From Pteria penguin (Eukaryota > Mollusca > Bivalvia > Pterioida > Pteriidae), in NCBI GenBank assembly GCA_035048485.1, contig CM068592.1:43090133-43154132 (forward strand): 64,000 nucleotides of DNA, in the 5' to 3' direction. Position numbers and translations under genes: made by a program. Each line of letters starts with the position of its first letter. Positions within the stretch are counted from its first letter, which is position 1. This document shows positions 1-28,334 of this stretch, one piece after another. The notes under the pieces are model-generated. The model saw only the letters and a list, made by a program, of their open reading frames with translations, searched no databases and was not told the origin of the DNA.

Positions 1-1660
1 TAAATGTAGCCACCGAATAGTGTAGCAATAATAAGACGGATTATTGTTGATGATTGGTGCATTCATATGTGATCATAAATTTACGATGTTTTATTTTACA
101 ATTAATAAGTTACCTAGTCAGGATAGAATGAACTTTGAGTTTATGATATACCTGACCATCTGAATTTACTAGGACTTTGGGACGGGGATTGCCCAAAGAC
201 GAAAGGGTATGAGAACCTCACTGACCTCGCATAGATGTCAATAGATCCAGTGGATTAATGGCAAACTGAGAATGAACACTCTTTTAAATGTTTTCATGAT
301 AGATAAAATATTTGAAGTTTGCCGATAGCTTAATCTTGTAAAATGAATCACCAATTTAAACATTAAATGAACATTTGATCGATTTTTATCTGCAGACATC
401 ATCCAATTTTAGCATTTAGGTAAAATAGTTTTAACAGCTTTCACACTTAAGAAAATAAGCCAAGGCGTCGATGCGTAGGTCATCACGGTCAAGTAATTAC
501 GTGTGTAACGATCAATTAAGGCTAGATCACTGTTATAATCCACTACTAAGAAGCCATTGTTGAGACAAATTTTGATAAGGAAACTGCAAAAGGAAGTCGA
601 GATAACCATAGTAGTCGACTTAGGGGATGTCGAGATATATGCATATATATAATTCAGATTATTGCGGAAAACGTTGGAACAGACGATTGCCGTCGACATA
701 AGCCGGGTTGTCCAGATATCCGATGCCAAGATATCGAAGTTTACCTGTATATAACAATATATACAAATACCAATACATTGTACTATATCAGCACCTCGAC
801 AACTTTATTGTGTTGAAGGCCAGTTTGTAGAAGTCAAAGATATTTGTAAAGCAACTTATTGTCAAATTCACAGAAAAGAGAAAGCCAAGACATTGTTGGA
901 CATACTGGAAGAAACGAAATTTTCGTATTGATCACGAATCAATGTGGACGAGACCTTGAGTAATATTGAAGAATATTCAGGTATTGTGGAAGATAAGTGG
1001 AACAACATGCTAATAAATATCATTATATTAAGAAATCGTGGACAACTTGTCAAGTTGAAGCCCGCTAGCTTTTATGATAACTCGTAAAATCCAGTCTTGA
1101 CAGTGTGACTGGGATTTAGGGATACACAAATCATAAACAATACGAGAAATATATTATCCCTTAGGACAAATTCATGTCCAATAAATTGTTTTAATGCACA
1201 AAAACAATGAATAGATATCTAGCTGAAAATGATACATATTCCATTCAAACTGTGTATACATTAAACCTGATATTATTATAGATATACCGTACTATATGTT
1301 ATATGGTTTATGTATTCAAGACTATTTTAATACCAAAATCAATCTGTATTATTCCATTCATGTTATTTTTATATTGTCGCAAGACCTATACATATACCTT
1401 GATAAATCTAATACCAAACACCCAGAAATAAATATTATGCAATATTGAAATAATTCTGATACTCGCACAGCTGGTAAACCTCTTATTATAAAGGACTCTT
1501 TAATATATACAATGGTATTTTGTCCTCTTTTATAAAGCAATAAGCTTTTTTAAAGACTTTTAACGCTTCACTTCTATTCCATTTTGTATTGTTTATTGAT
1601 ATTGATTTTTATATCATAAAATGAGTATTATAAACTAAATTTGATTTCTTGTGCTCTCTG
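1..1660. other. No gene recognised
   Basis: The sequence is AT-rich and no reading frame here is convincing. The longest open stretch (409-729, - strand, 106 codons) has no motif I recognise and no clear splice context. Parts may be old repeat, but I cannot assign a family. Confidence 0.5.
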
Positions 1661-1664
1661 CATA

Positions 1665-2165
1665 TATGATTAATGTTGATGTTGTTTACTTATGTTGATG
1701 TCTCCTTTCATATTTTTGATAGCAACATATTATTCTATAATTGTTTCGTGTGTAATAAATTTTTATGACCTCTCTCCTTGAGAAACCTGTTGATTCTTGT
1801 TCTCTATATGGAGGATTATTAATGAATTTTTTAATGTGTGTCCTTTGATTGTGCTGCTTTTGCGGTGAGTGGAAAGGTGGGGGTCCGTAAACCGGTTAAC
1901 CACACCAAGTGAGTGACGTTTGTTACTTCAACTGACCGTCCTAAGTCGGTATCGTAACAGTAGCACAATCGAATATTTTTGTAATGTCGTTCCATGTATA
2001 TTCTGCTATTGTCATTTTTTTGTGTGCAGGTCCTTGGTCATTTGTGTCATACAGCTTTGTCAGATGCCTTCTGTTTTCTCGTAAATTTCTTTACATAACT
2101 TCAACATTGATTATTTACTTAAATACAAGTACTGCGTTTTGGCAGCAAATACCTATTCGAGGTTG
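1665..2165 (+). repeat. PLE family A, 3' non-coding segment
   Basis: This matches the sequence downstream of the family A reverse transcriptase ORF elsewhere in the window (for example 9060-9440 and the complement of 10850-11240). It carries the family's most conserved stretch, gtaaaccggttaaccacacc, at about 1887, followed by a 'gaccgtcctaagtcggtatcgtaac' type motif. No coding part is attached, so it is a 3' fragment or solo tail. Confidence 0.65.
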
Positions 2166-2329
2166 AAATATAACCAGCTCTTGGACTCAAGTCGAACAGC
2201 TTCATTTATTGTACAATAACCTAAGCCAAAATTATAATTTCATGTAGTGACTACGATGACAGAGTTTAATCAGAAACCTGATAGCTTATTGTTGTTGTAC
2301 TCATATTTATCACTACATGTAATGTAAAA

Positions 2330-2990
2330 ATAATGAATAAATCCAAAGCACAAGTCCAAAAATCATAAAACCAGAGGACATACAATATCAGTGAAAATGA
2401 AAAACAAATGGAAAATAATAAAATATGTCTACTTGAAGAGCATATGTGAACCCCTGTGATGGAGTGAGATCAGGTGCCCGGGGAGAGTGAGCATCTCCTG
2501 CTTGCTATCAACACCCGTCACATATACCCAGTAGAAAGAGTCGGATCGTGTAAATTCCATATGTATTTATGCATGGAGAAGTCGAAGTAGGTAACCTTCT
2601 AGTATAGAAGGTGTCAAATCTGTGTAAAATGATCGGAATCGGTCTCAGTCCAGAATATCATTTAAAAGTCTGGATAACGAGATATCATATGGAGTAATAA
2701 GAGTCTCGTAACGAACATAGAATTTCCTCAGTGACGTTGCTAGTCTAGCACATATATAACCCTGGTTGAGCAGCTTAACTGAAAGTCGCCTAGCCCTCAG
2801 AATAAAGTCACTGTAATTTGAACATGCTCTGGAATAACGTATTAACTGAGATATGAATACGCCGTATGCGGGCGATGATGGAATGTTGCTACTTATGAAA
2901 GGAAAGTTTGTGATAGCGAAATTGAAATCGTCACGTTTGTCATAGAGTGAGGTGTTTAATTGACCATTAATGTCGAAAGACAACAAAATA
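2330..2990 (-). pseudogene. PLE family B fragment: RT C-terminal region plus 3' UTR
   Basis: A 113-codon open stretch (2986-2645) encodes the region after the RT core of a Penelope-like element. It includes YDKRDDFNFAITNFPF, then PAYGVFISQLIRYSRA and LRARRL..KLLNQGY..RL..SLRKFY. The same blocks recur at 5610-5852. The 3' non-coding part (about 2640 down to 2330) is nearly identical to 8403-8700 and 22650-22980 and contains the conserved hairpin module. The catalytic RT core is absent, so the fragment is dead. Assignment to Penelope-like elements rests on the recurring motif set. Confidence 0.7.
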
Positions 2991-3009
2991 TCTTAATACG
3001 AAGTCAAGT

Positions 3010-3880
3010 AGACATATTTTGTTACTTTCCACTTGTTTTTCATTTTCACTGACTTTGTATGTCCTATGGTTTCATGATTTTTGGACTTGTGGTTTGGATT
3101 TATCCATCATCTTTACATTTCTATCTAATTCTAGCCATTCGTCAATCATGTTTTTTTCTAAGCGCATGACTTTTACCCTTACATCTATCAAAGATGATAT
3201 CATTAAGTACTGCACTGTCGTTTTTCATAATAGCAATATAGATTACTTTTCGTCGATTACAAACTCTTGCGAAATCATAGAAAAACTAGTATTTATTAAT
3301 CATAAACGCCGAAATACTTTTAAGTTTTACAGAGCTTATTTAGACATTTAATCTAAATTTGGAATTGTGACTTTTCAACAATACAATACGTATCCAGCGG
3401 AATATCCCATCCCAATTTCTACGGTGATCTAGGGTACAAACTAAGGAGGGTCAAAGGTTCCGATAATTTCATATCGGCTGGCTCTAAAATTATTAAACGC
3501 CTTCTAGATCGACAGTATGACCCTGTGATCATCGCTAAGGCCATATTTCTTTTATTGGGTCCCTGTACTTTGCTTGAGCGTTGCACGCTGGCTAATAAGG
3601 CAGTAGGTACTCTGACAGGTCTTGTCCTAACCTTTTTAGAGAAGACAAGGTCCTAAACCTCTTCCCCCTCTGCCTATTAACCGGGACTACTATCTATTGA
3701 TGAACGATCTGAGCTCGCTTACAGACGGGCAGAGAGCGGTTTACTTATGTTTATGTCGCCTTACATATTTTTGATATTATTCTATAAACGTTTCGTGTGT
3801 AATAAAAACTGTTTATGACCTTGGTAATTTGTGTCATACAGCTTTGTCAGATGTCTTCTGTTTTCTTTTTTATGAGAAGA
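3010..3880 (+). pseudogene. PLE family A remnant: RT pieces and 3' UTR
   Basis: 3010-3130 resembles the family B tail. From about 3135 the + strand resembles the family A RT (compare SIKDDIIKYC and NSNIDYFSSITNS with the ORF at 11352-12895). It then jumps by deletion to the C-terminal region (about 3360-3600) and the 3' UTR (about 3600-3880), which includes gacgggcagagagcggttta. Several stops and frameshifts interrupt the frame. This is a fossil copy with no intact catalytic core. Confidence 0.6.
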
Positions 3881-4099
3881 ATTTTATGCAGTGTATTAAA
3901 ATATCCGGACGTCGTTCTTATTTAAATGTTTAATGACTCCTCTAGGTATTAGAATGACATTTTGGTAATAGATAACCCTGAGTTTGTATTAATTATAGAA
4001 CATACAGACCTTTAATATTTTGCATCATTGTTTATTTTATCATGTATTTTTTTTTTTTTTTTTATTTAAACATTAAAATTGTTAATAACAATATCCATA

Positions 4100-4640
4100 A
4101 CTACATATTTGAAAAACATGGCGACTTTGGATTTCCAATCGCAAATTCCCCTTAATTGGATAGCGATGTAACAAGACTCCCATCGTATAATATTTATATT
4201 TCTCAATTAGTTAGGTTCGCAAAGACCTTGCATTAACGTTTAAGATTTTCACCGTGAAGATTTACAAATCACTTCGAAACTATTGACTCAGGAATAGATA
4301 CCATAAACTTATAAAAACTTTTGGGAAAATTTACAGATTATATTCAAAACTTATCTAAATTCGGAAATATTTTTAGCAGTTTGTGTCTAACGGAATTTCT
4401 CATCCCAATTCTTACGGCGACTTAGCTTACAAATTAAGGGGGTCAGATATTTTGATAACTTCATTTTTCGGATCTAAAATTGTCAGACGTGTTCTACATT
4501 GACAATATGATCCTAAGATCATCGCTAAGACTATTGGCATTGTATTGGGCCCTTATAAGCCTTATGCATCCTTTTCCTTGAGCATTGCACACTGACTAAA
4601 GGGAGGGTGAGACTCCATGACGTGCCTTGTCTACTTGCTC
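4100..4640 (+). pseudogene. PLE family A remnant: RT C-terminal region
   Basis: Conceptual translation gives GDFGFPIANSP, then PSYNIYISQLVRFAKT and KLLGKF, followed by a run matching the end of the 11352-11828 ORF. Multiple stops are present. The stretch ends near 4640 with the family A tail start (ttgagcattgcacactgac). It is immediately upstream of a family B remnant in the same orientation. Confidence 0.6.
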
Positions 4641-4644
4641 GAGA

Positions 4645-5930
4645 TGCGGTATCAGTCAGATGTTGATCCCAAAGAATTCCAAGGAACTTTTAGAGCAATT
4701 AAAATCTCCTATTTTCAATAATGTCACTAGCATAAAATGTTTTGACTTTTCGACTCTTTATACAATCATTCCTAATAAAAACTCGAGAATAGAATAACAT
4801 CAATTATTCAAAAAGCCTTCTTTAACAACAAAGAAATTTGCAAGTATAAAAATCTCGTTTTAGGCCACTACGATACATATTTTGTAAAGGAACAGTCTGA
4901 TTCGAGCAGCAAGTATACTAATTGCGCGCCTCTTCTGGCCGACATATCTTTGTACTCTTACAAAGCAGAATTCATACAGGGTCTGCTCTCTAAAGACAAT
5001 GTAAAATACGAAGGTAACTAGTGTAGAAAGTGTCACAGCCACACAACAAAAAGGATATAATAACACTTAAGTCAAACCCTCCGCAAGGAACTCTTTTACG
5101 AGCTCCACACTGCAAAGGTAATAAGTGTGACGTTCATGTAAAATACGAAAGTAACTGGTGTCACATGACTATGGCACTAACAACAATGTCCCACAGTGGG
5201 CACACGGACCTCTGAAATTCAGAGATGAGACCAGGTGTCCGGGAGAAGTGAGAGTCTCCTGTTTTGCTAGCCCGAGATTGTCCTTACATACAGTCGAAAC
5301 AAATATAATTCAGCACTGTATATATACATGAATGTGAACAAACACTGTGTAGAAAGTCTCACAGCCACAGAACATCAGGAAAAGGGGTATAATAACACTT
5401 TTAAAGTCAAACAATTAGCATCTCGGTTCAACTTTACATACAGATACAGATACTGATACATCGATGACGTTTAGTCGATTAATAACCCTGCATTTAAGAA
5501 TCACCTTAACATTATATATCCAAAGAAACTCGAGATAAAAGATACAACTGAGAGCGCATCTTCTGCTTCATAACTCGATATACTCCTATCAATTAGTGAC
5601 GATGGTGCATTGGTAACCTCTTCCTATGACAAACGTGGCGAATTCAATTTCTGTATTACCAACTTCCATTTTCTGAGTAGCAATATACCTTCCTATCCCG
5701 CATATGGCGTCTTCACTTCACAACTTATACGCTATGCTAGAGCATGCTCTAAGTACGACAATCTCATCCTGAGATCGAGGCGTCTTGCCACGAAACTACT
5801 ATCACAAGGATATATTGAGAAACGTTTGAAATTATCACTAAGGAAGTCCTAAGGTCGATATAGGTATCTAGTACAATTTCAGATTCCTGTTTCAAGAATG
5901 TCAACCGATATTTTGGGACCTGACCATACA
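4645..5930 (+). pseudogene. PLE family B remnant: RT core through C-terminal region, interrupted
   Basis: Reading through frameshifts, the + strand shows CFDFSTLYT (about 4740), a YFVKEQSDS-like block (about 4880), a remnant of the CAPLLADI..YSY block (about 4930-4975), FNFTYRY and YIDDV with adjacent stops (about 5430-5475), and SYDKRGEFNFCITNF onward (5610-5852). The motif order is that of a Penelope-like RT and its C-terminal extension. The copy is split by foreign sequence at about 5025-5350 and carries many stops, so it cannot be active. Confidence 0.65.
5020..5375 (-). mobile_element. Repeat insertion inside PLE B remnant
   Basis: The flanking text tgtagaaagtgtcacagcca (about 5021) reappears slightly diverged at about 5347, so roughly 45 bp of host element lies on both sides. 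The insert contains the conserved hairpin module on the - strand (about 5225-5275). It also has a block, gaaagtaactggtgtcacat, that recurs near 42978 and, diverged, at about 43470. This suggests a dispersed non-coding element inserted into the PLE copy. Its exact ends are uncertain. Confidence 0.4.
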
Positions 5931-6139
5931 AACTAACCATCTTAATTTTTTTGACTACTTGAATTGACATAATACGTATATATACAAGCATTTGTTCACG
6001 TGCATTTCCGATGCCGGAATTTCAGTTAAACAGCATTTAATGCCTAGAATAGGAAAAGTTGACCTCGTTTCCTTGTCTGCTTCATGTGTTCACACGTATA
6101 TTTTTATGTATTTACTTCCTATACTTGAAAATTTGTTGC

Positions 6140-6320
6140 AGGACATTTGCGACGGAAGTTGAATGCAACCAGGGGACGCTTGCTCCTCCCGGGCACGTGG
6201 TCTCACCTCCATTTTATTGGGGTTCGCATTTGTCTGAATATGACACTATACACGATATTGTCCTTTTGTTCCATGGACTATGATATGTGGTTTAAACTTC
6301 GATACTTCGTTTTTCTCTCA
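6140..6320 (+). repeat. Dispersed repeat family C
   Basis: The block contains a hairpin-module variant (gcttgctcctcccgggcacg), then ttcgcatttgtctgaatatg, acactatacacgatattgtc and tccatggacta. The same series is found at about 10380-10540, 23640-23790, 32880-33020 and, on the other strand, 38930-39010. I see no coding capacity. Confidence 0.6.
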
Positions 6321-7290
6321 CTGTCGTATTGTAAACTGTACGTTGTTGCAAGTGTAACCGTGATATGGCATCAGTTACTGTCGTGTTTTACATTGTACGT
6401 TGTCGTGAGTTTCACAATGACATGGCATTAATTACTATAGATAGAACGTTGTTGTGCGTGTCACATTGACATTACATCAGTTACTGCCGTATTCTACAGA
6501 ACGTTGTTGTGTGTGTCACAGTGACATGGCATCAGTTACTGCCGTATTCTACAGAACGTTGTTGTGTGTGTCACAGTGACATTACATCAGTTACTGCCGT
6601 ATTCTACAGAACGTTGTTGTGTGTGTCACAGTGACATGGCATCAGTTACTGCCGTATTCTACACTGCATGTTATTCTGAGTACCACAGTGAAATTATATC
6701 ACTATATCATTATCTGTCATATTTTGCAGTGTACATTCTTGAGTATGACACTGTGATATTACATTACTTACTCTCGTATTTTACATTGTATGTTGTTGTG
6801 AGTGTCACTTTGACATGACATCAATACCTGTCTTATTTCACATTTACTTCCTTCTCAGCGTCAGAGAGTCATGACATCAATTACTGTCGTATTTTACATT
6901 TACGTTCTTCTCAGCGTCACAAAGTCATGACATCAATTACTGTCGTATTTTACATTTACGTTATTCTCAGCGTCACAAAGTCATGACATCAATTACTGTT
7001 GAATTTTACATTAACGTTCTTCTCAGCGTCACAGAGTCATGACATCAATTATTGTCGAATTTTACATTGCACTCTGTTATGAGTGTCGCAGTAACATTGC
7101 ATAAGCTACTGTCGTATTTTACATTTACGTTGTTGCAATTGAGAGTGTCACTTTGACATGGCATCAGTTACTGTCTTTTTTCACATTGTATGTTGATGTG
7201 AGTGTCACAGTGACGTGACATCAGTTACTAACCAGTTACTGCCGTATTTCACATTGAACTTAGTTTTTTGTGCCACGGTGATAGTGCATA
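6310..7290 (+). repeat. Tandem array, ~55-bp unit, about 17 copies
   Basis: The unit reads approximately tcacagtgacatggcatcag plus ttactgccgtattctacaga plus acgttgttgtgtgtg. Successive ttactgccgt motifs fall at 6481, 6536 and 6591, an exact 55-bp period in the youngest part. Units diverge toward both ends. The array starts inside or directly after a family C repeat. Short ORFs in it are by-products of the repeat. Confidence 0.85.
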
Positions 7291-8178
7291 AGTTGGGGTT
7301 TTTTAACATTCCACATTGTTGTAAGTGATTTTGCACCACTTTCGTAAGTATTTAAGATTTTTTTCGTCTTCTGGACGGTTTGATTTTCATTCATATATGA
7401 ACGTCAATATTTAGAATACCCTCACACCCTGTCTAAATCTTTTAATACGTCGACAGCAGATTTATCTAAGTGGTATCTTCGGTATGAAGTAATGATCATA
7501 TCAGTGTGTTTTGATGCTGATAATTGCAATAACTAGTATCAAATTAAGATCCTGAGCGCCATTCCGTGCACGACAGCGGGATAACACTTTTACTTCCTAT
7601 CAACCGAGTTAAACTACATTGTTGATGCGATTTATAAACGTATAATTAAAATTGTGAATCTTTATAACACGGCTCCCGTGATATAGTACAGCATTTAATT
7701 GTATGACTGGCAAAAAGTAATGCTTCAGCGATTCTAAAAATTCTGGGCTAACGTAAAAATCTCCTGTTAATAAAAATTATGTAATACATTAATGCATAAA
7801 ATTTATAGAAATAGTTGATAATTAATCCTCTATATTCGTCGATAATTAATAGTTAACTCAACATTCCATTGTTTAACATTGCATCTAGTGATTTATACAA
7901 AATGCATAATAAGTTATTGAAAATTGCATTGTCCTTCTACGGGATTATCTGAATGAGACTGCTCTCCGATGATCAACCTGAATAAGTGTTTGATTTTCGC
8001 TGGATGATAAACAGCATGAATACATTTTCACTTTAAGCACACTATAATGCAATTCACATTCTCCTATTAATTATTGATAAGTTTCATGAATTGAAAAAGA
8101 ACAAAATTGTATTTTGAGAGAAAATCTGATGCATTCTGCAAAGTATGGATTACAACGAAGAAGTGAATTTTATCTAAA
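7290..8178. other. AT-rich stretch upstream of the MAM-like gene
   Basis: No repeat or ORF is recognised. The distal end (about 8000-8178) is the likely 5' UTR and promoter-proximal region of the gene starting at 8179. An in-frame stop (tga, 8164-8166) lies 12 nt before the start codon. No TATA box or initiator could be assigned with confidence. Confidence 0.4.
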
Positions 8179-24790
<16,612 letters not shown>

Positions 24791-25571
24791 TATTGAAACT
24801 CACCGTAAATACGAAAATACCTTCTACCCTGCTTCCTACCAGATTAAATACCGATTTATTTGTAAACCAACAGTTTGTTAATAATGATTTCTTTTTATAA
24901 ATGCCACTTGTGGTATATACTGATGTCTAACATTTAATATTTTGTACCATTATCAACATTACTGCAAATGTGGTCATTTGCATTGTTGTATTGGATTTTG
25001 TTGTGTGCATGTCCTTGGTGATTTGTGTCATACAGCTTTGACAGATGTCTTCTGTTTTCTTTTTGGTCATTTCCTGAATAAAAAACGTAAAGTTTTATGG
25101 TGTTAGAAGTTTTACTGAATGATAAAATATAAGAAAATATATTGGTGTATCAATTTATCAGTGAATAATGAAAACGTTTTGAGAATATGAGCTTATCCTT
25201 TGGAAAAGTATTTAAATCAATGTAAGGTTCGACACTTGATAGATAGATCTTATGTGAAGTGATATATGAATAGTGGTGGTTTCAGCAAAAACAATTTCGA
25301 TTCCAAAATGGGTTGACATTAGGCGTTTGGAAAGAGCGAGAATCTCATGCTAGAACATTTTCATTAGGAACTATTCGATTTCAAATTTACACAGATAAGT
25401 TTTCAGACAGGAAAAAGGACGTAACTGTGTGAGTGTATTCCAGGATATTATGTAGCTCTCTAGAGTGGGAAACCACTGTCCAACAATATACTTGCATTAA
25501 CAATAGAACTTCATCAGTAAACTAATGTATGATTTTAGTCGGCACCTGGTCTCACCTCGGAATTTTTCAGT

Positions 25572-25812
25572 ATTTCGGGGTTCACAACAGTTTCTTTTTG
25601 AAACTTACACGACTTTGTATCTGTCCTTGGACTTTGAGAATGATTAACGGTTTGGTACTTCTTCGATATTGATTTAGTCGCCTACTCCTCAGTAGCACAT
25701 ATGAGAGGAGCATGCTCTGGCATACAATATAAATATTGAAATCAGATTGGCGCTGACGGGATATTTCTAACCGGAAGTGAAAATTAAAGAAGTCATCATC
25801 TTTATCAGACAA
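25572..25812 (-). pseudogene. PLE family B-like fragment
   Basis: The - strand frame includes DKDDDFFNFHF and SYVLLRSRRLNQYRRSTKPL, a decayed form of the YDKRDDFNF and LRARRL blocks. About 90 bp at its 3' side is inverted relative to 27289-27378. Confidence 0.45.
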
Positions 25813-25899
25813 TCAATATCAGTGTACGAAAGAAACTTTACGTTGGTTGAAGAGTTGGTTATTTGGTGTTTCACGTCGCTTTACAAAATTTTACACTTA

Positions 25900-26345
25900 T
25901 ATATACACGGAAATATTCGATTGTGCTGCGGGTATGATAACGACGTAGGTCGGTCAATTGAAGAAACAAACTTCACTTAATTGGGGTGGTTAACCTGTAC
26001 GGGCGCCAACATTCTCACTCACCGCAAAAGCAGCACAATCGAAGGACACATATTCAAAATCTATAGATAATCCTCCATATAAAGAACAAGGATCAACAGT
26101 TCTCAAGAAGAGAGGTCATTAAAATATACTTCACGCGAAACGTCTGTAGAATAATATATGTTGCCATCAAAAATATGTAAGACCATATATATCAACATAA
26201 GTAAACCGTGCTCTGCCCGTCTGTATGCGAGATCTGATCTTGATCAATAGAACTCCCCACTAGCAGTCAGAGGGGACGAGGATCAGGCCCTTGTCTCATC
26301 TGAAAAATGGTATAGGTCAATTTGTCAATATGCCGGCAACGTGCG
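25900..26345 (-). repeat. PLE family A 3' UTR
   Basis: Antisense family A tail: ggggtggttaacctgtacgg, then ctcactcaccgcaaaagcag, tcctccatataaagaacaag, ctctgcccgtctgtatgcga and gtcagaggggacgaggatca. The coding end is lost. Confidence 0.65.
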
Positions 26346-26689
26346 ATTTCAACCGCATCGATAACTAGAAGTTTAAAACCCAGTCTAAATCCGCCAAGGG
26401 GAGAGGAGAGAATCGTATCGGTGCCTTGGCTAGCGAAGATGAGAAGAACGTATTATCTTATCTGATATGGTATCCTTTTCGCGATACAGATAACGATGAA
26501 TTTAGGGCTTAAAGTAAAATGTCATTTCTTTTGTTAAAGCATTGCTATACTTTGAATTTACTTTGGAAAAGTTTGTTAATCATTTCAAAACTCCAAAATG
26601 ATATGATATTACTAATACAAAAGTGAAGTGAACGTTTTTGATATTCATCTCGCTCAATTAATCAACTGTATTAACTTTTCAAGCTCAAG

Positions 26690-26970
26690 GCTTTAAAAAC
26701 TCGAACGTATAAATCTTTGAAGAGCAAAATCTTTATTAAAGTGACGTTAAAAGGAGAGGAACTTAAAATAGAAACTTCTTTGGAAGAAAACCATGAAAAA
26801 TTAAATTGGAATTCAATACCAATATTGTATACACCAAAAGATAGCAAGTTAGAGTTACCTTTCTTACATTGATAATAAAGATACCTAACCCTCATACGAA
26901 TCCACATAGATTTATTGCTGCATCCAGTCCCACTGAAACCCCCTGGGGTAAATTGAATGATAGGCACTTT
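26690..26970 (+). pseudogene. PLE-like RT N-terminal fragment
   Basis: Two + strand frames offset by a frameshift read WNSIPILYTPKDSKLELPFL and KIPNPHTNPHRFIAASS. This resembles the LPF..IPK.HKNP..FRFIA motif at the start of Penelope-like RTs. The antisense open stretch (27033-26671) is a shadow that runs into the family A tail. Confidence 0.45.
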
Positions 26971-26984
26971 AGCATTATTCCTAA

Positions 26985-27190
26985 GGTGGGCCCGTAAACC
27001 GGTTAACCACACCATTTGTTTGACTTTTGTCAAATTAAATGACCGTCCTAAGTCGGTATCGTAATTGCACTACAATCAAATATTTTTGTAATGTGTTATA
27101 TGTTCTAGTATATTATTTATATTCATGTATTGTATAGCTCCGTGGTGACTTCTGCCACATAACTGAGCCAGTATCTCCTCATTTTTATAT
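26985..27190 (+). repeat. PLE family A tail end
   Basis: Near-identical to 9230-9440: gggcccgtaaaccggttaac, caaattaaatgaccgtccta, ttcatgtattgtatagctcc, acataactgagccagtatct. It is oriented opposite to 25900-26345. Confidence 0.7.
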
Positions 27191-27380
27191 CTATAAAGAC
27201 AAACTACTGAAAGAAAAAGTTACTATCACAAGAATATGAGATATTACGCTTTAATTCAACATTCCGCAAGTTTCATGGTCGTTATAAACATCAATATCGA
27301 AGAAGTACCAAACCGTTAATCATTCTCAAAGTCCAATGACAGATACAAAATCGTGTAAGTTTCAAAAAGAAACTGTTGTG
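27190..27380 (+). pseudogene. PLE family B-like fragment
   Basis: Translation gives KKLLSQEYEILRFNSTFRKF, then HGRYKHQYRRS, aligning to the KLL.QGY..RL..SLRKFY block. The last ~90 bp is inverted relative to 25572-25661. Confidence 0.5.
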
Positions 27381-27584
27381 ATATTATTTGCTCATAAGAT
27401 AGATCGTTGTCTTGTATGACTTCCTTATTTCATTATAGTTAGACCGTCTACATTACTAATAATATACTTATACTGATCATGACATATACCGCTTGTGACT
27501 TCTGCTGTACCGTGTCATATTCCTGTGACTAAGAATAATAATTATTCGCATACACTTGTGTCATCGCAGCAGGTGTGACAGTGT

Positions 27585-27640
27585 GGCAGAGGATGCTTAC
27601 TCTTCCATGGCACCTGATACCACCTCTGTTTTAACAGGGG
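27585..27640 (+). repeat. Hairpin module copy
   Basis: ggcagaggatgcttactctt, then ccatggcacctgataccacc. Several positions differ from other copies in pairs that keep the predicted stem. Confidence 0.5.
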
Positions 27641-27913
27641 TGTGTTATGTTTGTGTTATGTTGTTTGGACTTAGAGTTGTGGAAGTCGGTGTCGGTATCT
27701 CAAATTTTTACTCATATCTGAATCTCCAGAAAGATTGGTTATATATAAATATGCACGTATGTATTTAAATATGTGTGTGTGTGTGTGATGCAATAAATTC
27801 AAAAGAGTACCACTGGAAATCATTGAATCTGATACTGTTTCTGAGCTTAACGTTAAGGTTCAGGTATATTAAGCACTTATATTACATATAAGGAATGAAA
27901 ATGATGGGATCTC

Positions 27914-28105
27914 TAATAGACCATATTGCGGTTTTGATAATTGCTGTCTTTTTGTTCGAGCTAATACATTTTGGCGTTTTTTTCATAGTGACGTCATAAC
28001 GCATGACATAGATTTATTATAATGTCACTATAAAAAAAAAAACGCCAAAAGGTATTAGCTCGGACAGAAAGTCGTCATTTATCAAAACCGGAATATGGTC
28101 TATTA
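27914..28105. mobile_element. Foldback MITE, 192 bp
   Basis: The ends taatagaccatatt and aatatggtctatta are inverted. Arms of about 75-80 bp pair at roughly 90 percent by eye, down to the inner ggcgttttttt/aaaaaaacgcc and tagtgac/gtcacta. The central loop is about 30 bp. There is no coding capacity. Confidence 0.8.
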
Positions 28106-28334
28106 ACAAGCTATACGTTGTACTCGGTGACAAAGTATGCCATCAAGCTATAGGTACTCCAATGATCGCTTATTGTTCACCTTTCCTAACCGATTCATTC
28201 CATCATAATTTGCTTGAAGCTGAATTTCTCAAAAAGCTTTTGTCTGAAGGTGAGAAGATGCTGGCAACGACCTTTCATTTAAGATTCATATGCACACGTG
28301 TACTGACGATGTATTGTCTATATGTAAACCATCA

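Noticed and set aside
409..1053. Two - strand ORFs (106 and 61 codons)
   Set aside because: No motif, no splice context and ordinary composition. They could be part of an old repeat, but I cannot support a gene.
26671..27033. A 120-codon - strand ORF
   Set aside because: Its start lies in the non-coding family A tail and its body is antisense to a recognisable RT fragment.
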